From JABIFK01 sp047619225 (GTDB lineage Bacteria > Latescibacterota > UBA2968): DNA of 11,671 nucleotides. The position numbers were made by a program, and so were the translations under genes. The stretch covers positions 1 to 11,671 of the forward strand of contig JBLHJX010000162.1 in the NCBI GenBank assembly GCA_047619225.1. Direction: 5' to 3'. The notes beneath the pieces are model-generated. The model made no database searches, was not told the DNA's origin, and saw nothing but the letters and a program-made list of their open reading frames with translations. This document shows, one piece after another, positions 5,857 to 11,671 of this stretch (positions within the stretch are counted from its first letter, which is position 1; each line of letters begins with the position of its first letter).

Positions 5857-6097
5857 AACATCTGTCTCAAATGCCCAAACATATACGGAAATAGGGTCTT
5901 TTTGGGATGAACACGACGCAACAGAATTTGGAGAACAAACAGAAGCAGAATTTGACGTGGATATCAAAACACAACGTAAGTATTACGCTTTAGACAATCA
6001 ACTTTCATCGCAAATGAAACAAATAGCTGAAGAACGTGGTATTAGCGAAGAAGCGCTTCTTAACCTGTGGGTTCGAGAAAAATTGCAGGAAGTTTAG
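5846..6097 (+). CDS. CopG-type antitoxin (PF12441-like) of the BrnT-like toxin
   Basis: An 83-residue acidic protein. FWDEHDATEFGEQTEAEFDVDI (19-40) is the hallmark of CopG-type antitoxins that partner BrnT-like toxins: W-D-x-H-D-x-T-[DE] followed by an acidic linker. It is followed by a strand KYYALD (45-50) and helices ending ERGISEEALLNLWVREKL (63-80), a ribbon-helix-helix-like DNA-binding end. It should neutralise the upstream toxin and repress the operon. The ATG sits inside the toxin's last codons, with AAAGGAA upstream. A terminator of the same hairpin family as the other two modules follows at 6199-6228, about 100 bases after the stop. Confidence 0.85.
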   Translation: MSDKTSVSNAQTYTEIGSFWDEHDATEFGEQTEAEFDVDIKTQRKYYALDNQLSSQMKQIAEERGISEEALLNLWVREKLQEV

Positions 6098-6198
6098 TTT
6101 CAATTAATATGATGCCTTGCCAATATGGAACAAATTCCTAAATAACTTGCACTGATGCCAACAATCTGAAATCTTATTACACGACTATTTTATTTAAA

Positions 6199-6228
6199 AA
6201 GCCCTTCATTGTAAATAATGAAGGGCTT
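6199..6228. terminator. Intrinsic terminator, copy 3 of the repeated hairpin
   Basis: A perfect 12-bp stem, AAGCCCTTCATT (6199-6210) with AATGAAGGGCTT (6217-6228), is followed by CTTCTTTT. The core GCCCTTCAT/ATGAAGGGC is the same as in the two other hairpins, while the pair next to the loop differs but still pairs. It ends the BrnT-like/CopG operon. The A run on the other side would allow minus-strand use too. Confidence 0.8.
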
Positions 6229-6279
6229 CTTCTTTTATGCTTCAGGCGATCGGATCGGTTCCAATGGCTGAACGATCTT

Positions 6280-6444
6280 TCATGGCTCAGGTGTCAGCCG
6301 TGCAAGCAATTCATCCGATGGCAAATACCACCACCGATTGGCCCTCCAATGTGGGCCATAACGATAAATAAGGATCCGCCGTTCCCCTTCATTCACCCGC
6401 TCTTCCAAGCCCGCAAACCTGAAACATCCTACCCATCTGCTGCG
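6280..6444 (-). pseudogene. Unrecognised ORF remnant (C-terminal part)
   Basis: A minus-strand frame of 54 codons, open from 6444 to a TGA at 6280-6282. It contains a protein-like run, LEERVNEGERRILIYRYG, then PHWRANRWWYLPSDELLARL. Alternating charges and aromatics and a helix-like end suggest it was coding. The frame begins just after an in-frame stop, without an ATG or a ribosome site, so it is probably the 3' end of a lost gene. A GTG about 40 codons before the stop could be a start, but it is unsupported. I do not recognise the family. Confidence 0.35.
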
Positions 6445-6558
6445 TCATGATCTAATAAGGCCTATACTAAGTGTTACACATCTGTCTAAGCAGCATAAAT
6501 TGCTTATATTACGAGATCAAAGACACCTACCCGAAGGAAATTACAAGGATCATATACC

Positions 6559-6738
6559 ATGCCTACCCTTCTCCTCAACAAACCCGACCTCGAACCCCAC
6601 TTTAAAACCCTCGGCCTAAACTCCCCTGTCGCATACAAACTCTGGTGTGGGCCGTTGTGCAGTTGGTGGGGTAGTGAGGGGTCGGAAGAGTGGCGCGTGG
6701 AACGCGAGGTGGGGTGTGGGAACTGCGCGGGCAGGTGA
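6559..6738 (+). pseudogene. Truncated 5' duplicate of the PcfJ-like gene, cut by repeat copy 2
   Basis: The frame starts MPTLLLNKPDLEPHFKTLG and continues to AYKLWC (codon 30). The gene at 6922 starts MSTLLFNPTK, then LEDHFKTLG and TYKLWC, so these are paralogous starts differing by a 4-residue gap. Directly after LWC the sequence turns into the structured repeat, and the frame ends at a chance TGA inside it (6736-6738). AAGGA upstream of the ATG suggests it was once translated. The rest of this paralog is missing, through insertion plus deletion or recombination. Only about 90 bases are gene-derived. Confidence 0.75.
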
Positions 6739-6874
6739 GGGCGGCTTGCGCTCGTAAAAACACGGAACACATTTAAAGCCCCTCGCGGCCAGCGAGAGAT
6801 CCTTCAGACGTTCAAATTACTCACGTCTTCTTGCCTACTTTTTTTGTCTCTAAAAAAAGTAGGGCGCCGCAGGC
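6641..6874 (+). repeat. Multi-hairpin structured repeat, copy 2
   Basis: Same orientation and order of parts as 1601-1810. GTGCAGTT 6657-6664 pairs with AACTGCGC 6721-6728. CGCGT 6694-6698 and ACGCG 6702-6706 flank a GGA loop. CTCGC 6782-6786 pairs with GCGAG 6792-6796. CCTAC plus seven T (6834-6845) pairs with seven A plus GTAGG (6852-6863). GCC-GCA-GGC (6866-6874) follows. Compared with copy 1, the GGA-loop stem, the T/A hairpin and the mini-hairpin have changed on both sides so that pairing is kept. The spacing between the two long-range arms is nearly equal (53 against 54 bases). The element fuses with the truncated PcfJ-like start at the sequence CTCTGGTG, which is also present at the left end of copy 1. 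Confidence 0.75.
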
Positions 6875-6921
6875 AGAACATCAAAAAACCGATTTTAAAA
6901 CAAAAATAAAGGAACCTCATC

Positions 6922-8133
6922 ATGTCTACTTTGCTCTTCAACCCAACAAAGTTGAACTCCGATCTTGAGGATCATTTCAAAACCCTCGGCGTTGGCTCCA
7001 TCGCCACTTACAAACTGTGGTGCTATCGCCACGGTTTAAGCACATCTTTAGAAAAAACACCCGATCAACGACAAGCCGAAATAGATCTCCTTGAAGAACA
7101 AAGTCCAAAAGCTGACGATGTGAGCGTTCGCCACAACCCCAAACGTGCGCAACATCTTGCACGCATCTTCAAAGGCGAATTACAAGACGAAACACTCTCA
7201 GACTTGGCGCACCGTATTCGCACCTTATATGACAACCTCGACGGGGATCCCGATGCACAACAAGCCCTAGGCCACCTCGTTTTACACAACGCATGGCCCA
7301 TCTCTTTTTGCAACAAAAAGCTTCGAACCAAACCATCGTGCAAGTCCTTCGCATCACCCAATTCAGAGCCTTTAACAGTGACCTACGCATACCGTCTTGG
7401 ACCATCTCCAATGGTCCTTTGGGTGAACAACTTGAAAATGAAGACTTTTGGGAAACCGTCGTCCATTTTTTGGCCAATCAGACCTTTCTTGAAGGCAGCT
7501 ACGTCAACCCCATTGTCGACTATATCCGCAACCAAAAATTCACACCCCAACCTATTCCACAACCCGATGGTACCGAAAAAGAAGGCCCACCACCTCATCC
7601 CAATTTTTGTATGAAGGGCCGCAGTATCAACAAACTCATTCGCCAAGTAGACACCTGGCATCAAGAACTCACGGGTATGGAGGATGTGGCTTTTGAGACA
7701 TGGGCCCCATCAGGCTTTAGAGCATTTGAACACACCGAATTAGACCACGAACTCAAACGCAACATCCAATGGTCCTTTCACGAACTCATCACCTCACAAC
7801 AGCTCTACACCGAAGGCCGCATCATGCACCACTGTGCAGGGTCATACACCAAGCGCTGTGCCGCCGGTGAAAAATCGGTCTGGTCTTTGCGTGCACTTGA
7901 TCTCGACGCCGAAGAAGAAAACCAAGTACAAGAACATGTACTCACCATCGAAATAGACCCAAAAAAAAGAGCCATCGTTCAAACAAAACGTTGGCAAATT
8001 CAATCTCAAACCTTTTGGCAAAAAACATTTGGCCGCAGAACGCAAAACAGGCAACGTCTATATGCTCCTCTTGCGCCGAGCCCCAACCATCATGCGTATG
8101 TGGATGGATCGCGAGGGTTTGTCACATGGATAA
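6922..8133 (+). pseudogene. PcfJ-like domain protein gene with two opposite frameshifts
   Basis: Translation starts at 6922 (MSTLLFN, with AAAGGAA upstream). It must leave this frame near 7270-7320 for the minus-one frame, because the family-like part (MAHLFLQQKASNQTIVQVLRI onward) is read from there. The PcfJ core follows: WSFHELITSQQLYTEGRIMHHC-AGSY (EGxxMxHCxxSY), KSVWSLR and LTIEIDP...AIVQT. Near 7989 an extra T breaks the expected R-G-K-F-N. Back in the first frame the sequence reads GKFNLKPFGKKHLAAE and ends RMWMDREGLSHG, the usual PcfJ end (Wxx..GL), with TAA at 8131-8133. The reconstructed product is about 403 residues. PcfJ-like proteins occur on conjugative elements and in chromosomes, with unclear function. 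The shifts may be real decay or assembly errors. The C45 hydrolase start overlaps this end by 8 bases. Confidence 0.8.
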
Positions 8134-9169
8134 ATTGATGACCGACCAAACTTTCCCACGCATCCAAGTCTCCGGCACCTCTTACGAAATGGGTTACCAA
8201 CACGGCCAACAAACCGGTGACCTCATTCAAAAATACCTGCACTTCATCGAAAAACTCACCGGCATGTCACGCCAAGACCTTTGCCAAAAGGCAAAAGCCT
8301 TCGAACCCCTCATCGAAAAGTTAAGCCCCTCACTCATCGAAGAAATCAAGGGCCTCGCCAAAGGTGCCGACATCTCCTTTGACGAGGCCCTCTTATGCCA
8401 AGCACGCGGTGAAGCCGCACGCGTCCCCCCCGAAGGCTGCACCGCCTTTGCCCTCACCGGCTCCGCCACCGCCAATGGCATCACCCTCGCCGGACAAAAC
8501 CAAGACCTCGACCCCGAATACGAAGACGTCGCCATCCTCCTACACGTCCACCCCTCCGACGAACGCCCCCGCGCACTCCTCTTTACCTTCGCTGGCCAAC
8601 TCGGCTACTCCGGCATGAACCAACACGGTCTGGCCCACTTTGCCAACGCCCTCTACGACGCCCCTTGGCAAATGGGCTTACCCCATTACCCCATCAAACG
8701 CATCGCACTCGAACAAAACAACCTCAACGACTGCCTCAAAATCATCAAACAAAACCCAACTTGTTCTGCAGGCAACATGATCTTCTGTTTACCCAACAAC
8801 CAAATCGCCGACATCGAAATTCGCCCCAACGGCGTAGCCCAATTCACCGACACCCACCCCGACAGCATCCTCCACGCCAACCACTATCTCACCCCACAAT
8901 TTACCCCCCACGAAACCAACAGCCTCGCCGACTCCTGCCCCCGCCTTGACCGCATGCGCACCCTCATTCAAAACCACTGGGGCACCATCACAGTTGACAC
9001 CATGAAAACCCTCCTCGCCGATCACCAAGGCGACCCCGCCGCCATCTGCCGTCACGGCGCCGAAAACATGATCTCCGTATCCGGCTACATCGCCGAACCC
9101 AACAAGGGGCTTCTCCATGTGAGACGGGGACTTGGTTGTACTGGTACCTGGGCGGCTTACGAAGTGTGA
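8126..9169 (+). CDS. C45-family acyltransferase/peptidase-like Ntn hydrolase
   Basis: A 347-residue protein of the acyl-CoA:6-aminopenicillanate acyltransferase family (MEROPS C45). Such enzymes cleave themselves before a cysteine, which becomes the N-terminal nucleophile and hydrolyses or transfers amide-linked acyl groups. The site is visible as PPEG-C105-TAFA, followed by the conserved GQNQDLDP (123-130); the short alpha chain would be 1-104 and the beta chain 105-347. The N-terminal GTSYEMGYQHG is the typical family start. I chose the ATG at 8126 because GAGGG lies 8 bases upstream; an ATG at 8138 is possible. Starts further upstream (7991) only extend into the PcfJ-like gene. It overlaps the reconstructed PcfJ-like stop, so the two may be co-transcribed. 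There is no signal peptide, so it acts in the cytoplasm. The natural substrate is unknown. Confidence 0.88.
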   Translation: MDKLMTDQTFPRIQVSGTSYEMGYQHGQQTGDLIQKYLHFIEKLTGMSRQDLCQKAKAFEPLIEKLSPSLIEEIKGLAKGADISFDEALLCQARGEAARVPPEGCTAFALTGSATANGITLAGQNQDLDPEYEDVAILLHVHPSDERPRALLFTFAGQLGYSGMNQHGLAHFANALYDAPWQMGLPHYPIKRIALEQNNLNDCLKIIKQNPTCSAGNMIFCLPNNQIADIEIRPNGVAQFTDTHPDSILHANHYLTPQFTPHETNSLADSCPRLDRMRTLIQNHWGTITVDTMKTLLADHQGDPAAICRHGAENMISVSGYIAEPNKGLLHVRRGLGCTGTWAAYEV

Positions 9170-9221
9170 AAAAGAACAAGATTGGAGTCTATATCGAAGC
9201 AGAATCACATTCGACTATAAC

Positions 9222-9248
9222 AAAAAAAATCGGCCTAAAGGCCGATTT
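9222..9248 (-). terminator. Strong intrinsic terminator of the darG/darT operon
   Basis: A perfect 9-bp stem, AAATCGGCC (9227-9235) with GGCCGATTT (9240-9248), has a 4-base loop. On the minus strand the stem runs into eight consecutive T (complement of 9222-9229), so it is strong in that direction and sits 28 bases after the darT stop. For the plus-strand hydrolase it has only a short T run and could act weakly. Confidence 0.85.
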
Positions 9249-9275
9249 AACAAGTAGGGGAAATTTGTTTGGGTA

Positions 9276-10283
9276 TTAAAAGGGAAGACCATCATTTTCA
9301 AGATAGTTATTCTCGTATGCCAGCTGTCCATCTAACAAAAGTTTTACAACATAACTTTCGGGATGAGATAGAATTGATAAAGAAAATGATAAACGCTCTT
9401 GAGCATAAAAATCATCTTTTTTCCAAACAAGCATTTTCCCCGTAAAAGTTTCTTGAATCTCTAAACGGGCATGAAAGGGTCCTGGGGTTTTAGATATTGC
9501 ATTAAAGTGAAATGATATTTCTGAAGAACTGAGATCCACTCTTTCCACAAACGACCAATCAGAAAAAAAGACAGGAAGATCATTTCTAACACCAATTTTA
9601 TCGGCCCAACTATCGTATATATCTGGCGGTAATAGATATATTAATGTTTCAAACTCAGCTTGAGAACGACATAAAATAGCCCGAAGATTAGAGAGATCTA
9701 AAGGCGAGGGAACAATAACCTCTGCATTTTTATGATCGATAATAGCTCTTTTCTCACTCGAAGATAATCCAATGTTGCTGCGCTCAAAATAAATCTGTTC
9801 AAAAGGCAATGTCTTAAAAAAAACAGCTGTATCGCCAACGATAGGTTGAGCAGCTCCTAAATTTCCTTGGCTAAATCTCGTTTCCGAAGCAATTAAAATT
9901 GGTTTTGAACTAAAAATAAACAAAACAGGAACAGGGCAATGAGCACCACCATATACCCGTTCATTTAAAGGGCGAAATCCCTCATTGCTATATTGCGTTG
10001 GTGTTCGTGGCCTAAAATACAATCGCACATACATCTTCCATTCCAAAGACGTAGCTGAAATGATATCTGGGCTGGCAATATCTGTAGCTAATTGCCCAGT
10101 TTCTTCTAATTCAGATCGACAAAGTAGCTGACCCTTTTTTAGAATATTAACAGCATTGGTCAAATCAGAAAAATGGAACAAATATTCTGGCCACCATTTT
10201 TGAGACTTCGATAACCAAGGCTGTGTTCGGAGATGTTGAACATGCGCGATGATTTGATCAGCATCTGGTTTCTGACCGTTCAT
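9276..10283 (-). CDS. darT: DarT-type DNA ADP-ribosyltransferase toxin with C-terminal extension
   Basis: A 335-residue protein. Residues about 30-215 fit the DarT (DUF4433) fold: YLFHFSDLTNAVNILKKGQLLCR (34-56), matching the HxT/S..L..IL..G.L.R start with H37 and R56; YVRLYFRPRTPTQY (85-98), the conserved YFxPRxPM.Y-like segment; and AEVIVPSPLDL (187-197), where E188 fits the catalytic glutamate. Known DarT enzymes attach ADP-ribose from NAD+ to a base in single-stranded DNA, blocking replication. Residues about 225-335 form an extra region predicted to be beta-rich (FHFNAI, ARLEIQETF, MLVWKKDD, SYVVKLLLDG), perhaps an immunoglobulin-like sandwich; canonical DarT ends near 210. The ATG overlaps the darG stop (ATGA), so translation is coupled. 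The gene is A+T-rich, unlike the neighbouring hydrolase. Base specificity cannot be read from the sequence. Confidence 0.82.
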   Translation of the reverse strand: MNGQKPDADQIIAHVQHLRTQPWLSKSQKWWPEYLFHFSDLTNAVNILKKGQLLCRSELEETGQLATDIASPDIISATSLEWKMYVRLYFRPRTPTQYSNEGFRPLNERVYGGAHCPVPVLFIFSSKPILIASETRFSQGNLGAAQPIVGDTAVFFKTLPFEQIYFERSNIGLSSSEKRAIIDHKNAEVIVPSPLDLSNLRAILCRSQAEFETLIYLLPPDIYDSWADKIGVRNDLPVFFSDWSFVERVDLSSSEISFHFNAISKTPGPFHARLEIQETFTGKMLVWKKDDFYAQERLSFSLSILSHPESYVVKLLLDGQLAYENNYLENDGLPF

Positions 10284-11209
10284 GATACGATTTGTAATTC
10301 AAATGGTAGAGGTTTAAATAATTCAATTTCTGTGTTGGGCAACCATTGAAGTCCGATAGATTGGTCAGAGTCTAAATTTTGATAATCGGTGCTGGCTTTT
10401 ATAGGGTGGCAATAATCCAATTTTAAAAATAAATAAACCAACTCGTCACTGATAGATTCCAAACCTGCTGGCATAATGTTTGAGAGTCCAAAGCCGTATT
10501 TACGTATTAAATCCCAGAATTCACATAACTCTTCCTGCATTGCAACTTGTTTTTTATTATTAGCCTGAAAACAAATACCTGATTCTTCAATATCAGAAAA
10601 ACATTCAACATAAAATGATCGTTGATTAGTATGTGTTTTGACATGAATCCCATCACCAATTAAGTTTTGTAAATCACGCCAAACTTCAACAAAACCTAAT
10701 GATTTAGTTTCAGCACGTAACCATTGAGCAACTGATTTAATATCCCTATGTTCTGGTACAAAGGGATCAGATTTGTATAAATATATAAAAACATCAATGG
10801 GTAATTCACCGAGATATTTTTCCATTAAAGGACGCACTTGGTTTTCCCAATCCAATTCTCCATTTCCACACCCAAGCTGTGGAAAGGCAATACTGGTAAT
10901 GCCCCGCTGGGCATATCCACGCACGAAGGCCTGGAGGCCGCTCTCAATATGTTCTATTTTTGATCGTTTGCGCCAAGTGGTTTTTGTAGGGAAATTCAGA
11001 ACCCATTTTTGAGATGTTTTATAAAGCCAAATTTTCCCAATTGCAAGCTGTCCGTTCTCACAAAATTCCTGATACAGCTTAAACATTTCTGGATAAATAA
11101 GTTTAAAATCCTTGGCGATTCCTTTGCCCATCACACCAACGGTATTAACGGTGTTGACCAATACACGTGCAGGCGATTCAAATAGATTGCCAATAATATA
11201 AGTGATCAT
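10280..11209 (-). CDS. darG: DarG-type macrodomain antitoxin (DNA ADP-ribosylglycohydrolase) with novel C-terminal domain
   Basis: A 309-residue protein. The macrodomain (1 to about 145) shows MITYIIGNLFES, VNTVNTVGVMGKGIA (18-32, ADP-ribose loop with N19/N22 and GKG), NFPTK-TWR (72-80, with K76 at the position of the catalytic lysine of DarG) and FPQLGCGNGELDW (109-121). It should remove ADP-ribose from DNA and so reverse DarT. I chose the ATG at 11209, where GGAAGGAAAAC fits as a ribosome site; an ATG at 11332 would only add an unlikely 41-residue leader that covers the promoter region. Residues about 145-309 form a separate domain that I do not recognise and that may bind DarT. The order is antitoxin first, while well-studied systems have darT first. 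It overlaps darT by four bases. Confidence 0.87.
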   Translation of the reverse strand: MITYIIGNLFESPARVLVNTVNTVGVMGKGIAKDFKLIYPEMFKLYQEFCENGQLAIGKIWLYKTSQKWVLNFPTKTTWRKRSKIEHIESGLQAFVRGYAQRGITSIAFPQLGCGNGELDWENQVRPLMEKYLGELPIDVFIYLYKSDPFVPEHRDIKSVAQWLRAETKSLGFVEVWRDLQNLIGDGIHVKTHTNQRSFYVECFSDIEESGICFQANNKKQVAMQEELCEFWDLIRKYGFGLSNIMPAGLESISDELVYLFLKLDYCHPIKASTDYQNLDSDQSIGLQWLPNTEIELFKPLPFELQIVS

Positions 11210-11251
11210 AAAAGTTTTCCTTCCGAACAGCAAAATTGTCGATGATGTTAT

Positions 11252-11332
11252 AATATAGGAGTATGCTACCATGTTCGTCAATTTGTTTGCTCGATTACAG
11301 TATAAATATACTGAACATTTGTATACTGTCAT
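11252..11332 (-). promoter_or_regulatory. Candidate tandem promoters of darG/darT
   Basis: Two minus-strand candidates are seen. The distal one is ATGACA (complement of 11327-11332), a 16-base spacer, then TATATT (11305-11310), starting near 11298. The proximal one is TTGACG (11276-11281), an 18-base spacer, then TATATT (11252-11257), starting near 11245. The distal one is covered by TATACTG half-sites, as expected for autoregulation. Confidence 0.5.
11297..11329. promoter_or_regulatory. TATACTG half-site array, probable operator
   Basis: CAGTATA (11298-11304), two bases, TATACTG (11307-11313) form a perfect 7-bp palindrome. A third copy TATACTG lies at 11322-11328, 15 bases from the second, and pairs with the first as ACAGTATA/TATACTGT. 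The array covers the -10, spacer and part of the -35 of the distal darG promoter candidate. It also lies 65 bases before the divergent serine hydrolase, so it could affect both genes. Confidence 0.55.
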
Positions 11333-11393
11333 AGTTATTTTTTATCAATTTTAAACAATATAAAATTCTTGATTTTTCAGAGAGAACTTAAAA

Positions 11394-11671
11394 ATGTCCG
11401 ACCTAACAACCCAAACCAACACCCTCTTCTCCAAATGGAACACCAACCAAACCCCCGGCTGCGCACTCGCAGTAATACAAGATGGCAACATCATGTATCA
11501 AAAAGAGTACGGCCTCTCAGATCTCGAAAACACAATCACCATATCCCCCGAATCCGTCTTCTATATCGCCTCAACCTCCAAACAATTCACCGCCGCCTGT
11601 ATCCTCCTCCTCGCCCAAAACAGCCACCTCGCTCTCGACGACGACATCTGCCTCCACATCCCCGAAATGCC
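11394..11671 (+). CDS. Serine hydrolase, beta-lactamase class C/penicillin-binding protein-like (partial, runs off right edge)
   Basis: The first 92 codons of a protein of the class C beta-lactamase/esterase/D-aminopeptidase family (PF00144). PGCALAVIQDGNIMYQKEYGLSDLE (21-45) is the family's N-terminal strand pair (PG..vavv.dG.i.y...G), and the active-site SxxK appears as S60-T-S-K63 in YIASTSKQF. The KxG and YxN motifs lie outside the window. No signal peptide is visible before residue 20, so this is more likely a cytoplasmic esterase or peptidase than a secreted beta-lactamase. The ATG is weakly supported by AGAGAG upstream. It is divergent from darG and shares the intergenic operator region. 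C-ending codon use agrees with the other metabolic genes and differs from darG/darT. Confidence 0.88.
   Translation, partial: MSDLTTQTNTLFSKWNTNQTPGCALAVIQDGNIMYQKEYGLSDLENTITISPESVFYIASTSKQFTAACILLLAQNSHLALDDDICLHIPEM

Noticed and set aside
3155..6228. CRISPR-like array from the three similar hairpins
   Set aside because: Spacing is over 1.4 kb and irregular, each hairpin ends in a T run after a gene, and there are no cas genes; they are terminators.
6559..6738. Intact 59-codon small protein gene
   Set aside because: Only the first 30 codons match the neighbouring gene; the rest is repeat sequence read in frame by chance.
7305..7320. Programmed -1 ribosomal frameshifting at C-AAA-AAG
   Set aside because: The heptamer does not fit X-XXY-YYZ, no clear downstream stem was seen, and a second, opposite shift is needed further on, so mutation or sequence error explains it better.
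8364..9208. Several open frames overlapping the C45 hydrolase on both strands
   Set aside because: Proline/histidine-rich or glycine/valine-rich shadows of the strongly biased hydrolase gene.
11210..11332. N-terminal extension of DarG to the ATG at 11332
   Set aside because: The macrodomain starts at MITYIIGN with a good ribosome site; the extension would cover both promoter candidates and the half-site array and has no domain likeness.

Overview
This window looks like a stretch of bacterial chromosome with a scrambled accessory segment set between metabolic genes. No rRNA, tRNA, phage or transposase gene is visible. The metabolic genes (an aldo/keto reductase, a C45-type N-terminal-nucleophile hydrolase, a serine hydrolase of the beta-lactamase family) are rich in A and C on the coding strand and prefer C-ending codons. 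The toxin-antitoxin genes and the darG/darT pair are clearly more A+T-rich, which suggests transfer. Oxidoreductase pairs of this style occur in uncultured marine or sponge-associated phyla such as Poribacteria, as well as in Proteobacteria. I cannot assign a taxon from the sequence alone.

Layout. Positions 1-1412 (minus) hold two short-chain dehydrogenase/epimerase-like genes in one operon; the second runs off the left edge. Positions 1601-1810 are the first copy of a multi-hairpin repeat, followed by a sigma70-like promoter and an aldo/keto reductase (1896-2828, plus). Positions 2940-6230 form a toxin-antitoxin (TA) cluster: a doubtful small ORF, an MNT/HEPN pair (minus), a brnT/brnA pair (plus), remnants of a methyltransferase and of an antisense ORF, then a second BrnT-like toxin with a CopG-type antitoxin (plus). 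Nearly the same intrinsic terminator hairpin follows the small ORF and both brnT-type modules.

Positions 6280-8133 are decayed. They hold a minus-strand ORF remnant, the first 30 codons of a PcfJ-like gene cut off by a second copy of the repeat, and a fuller PcfJ-like gene carrying two opposite frameshifts. A C45-type hydrolase follows (8126-9169, plus). Positions 9276-11209 (minus) encode a translationally coupled macrodomain protein and a DarT-type ADP-ribosyltransferase, a probable DNA ADP-ribosylation TA or anti-phage pair, ending at a strong terminator. Upstream lies an array of TATACTG half-sites, then the start of a divergent serine hydrolase.

The most interesting items are the dispersed structured element, whose two copies keep several hairpins through compensatory base changes; the darG/darT pair with unusual C-terminal extensions and antitoxin-first order; and the re-used terminator hairpin that punctuates the TA modules.
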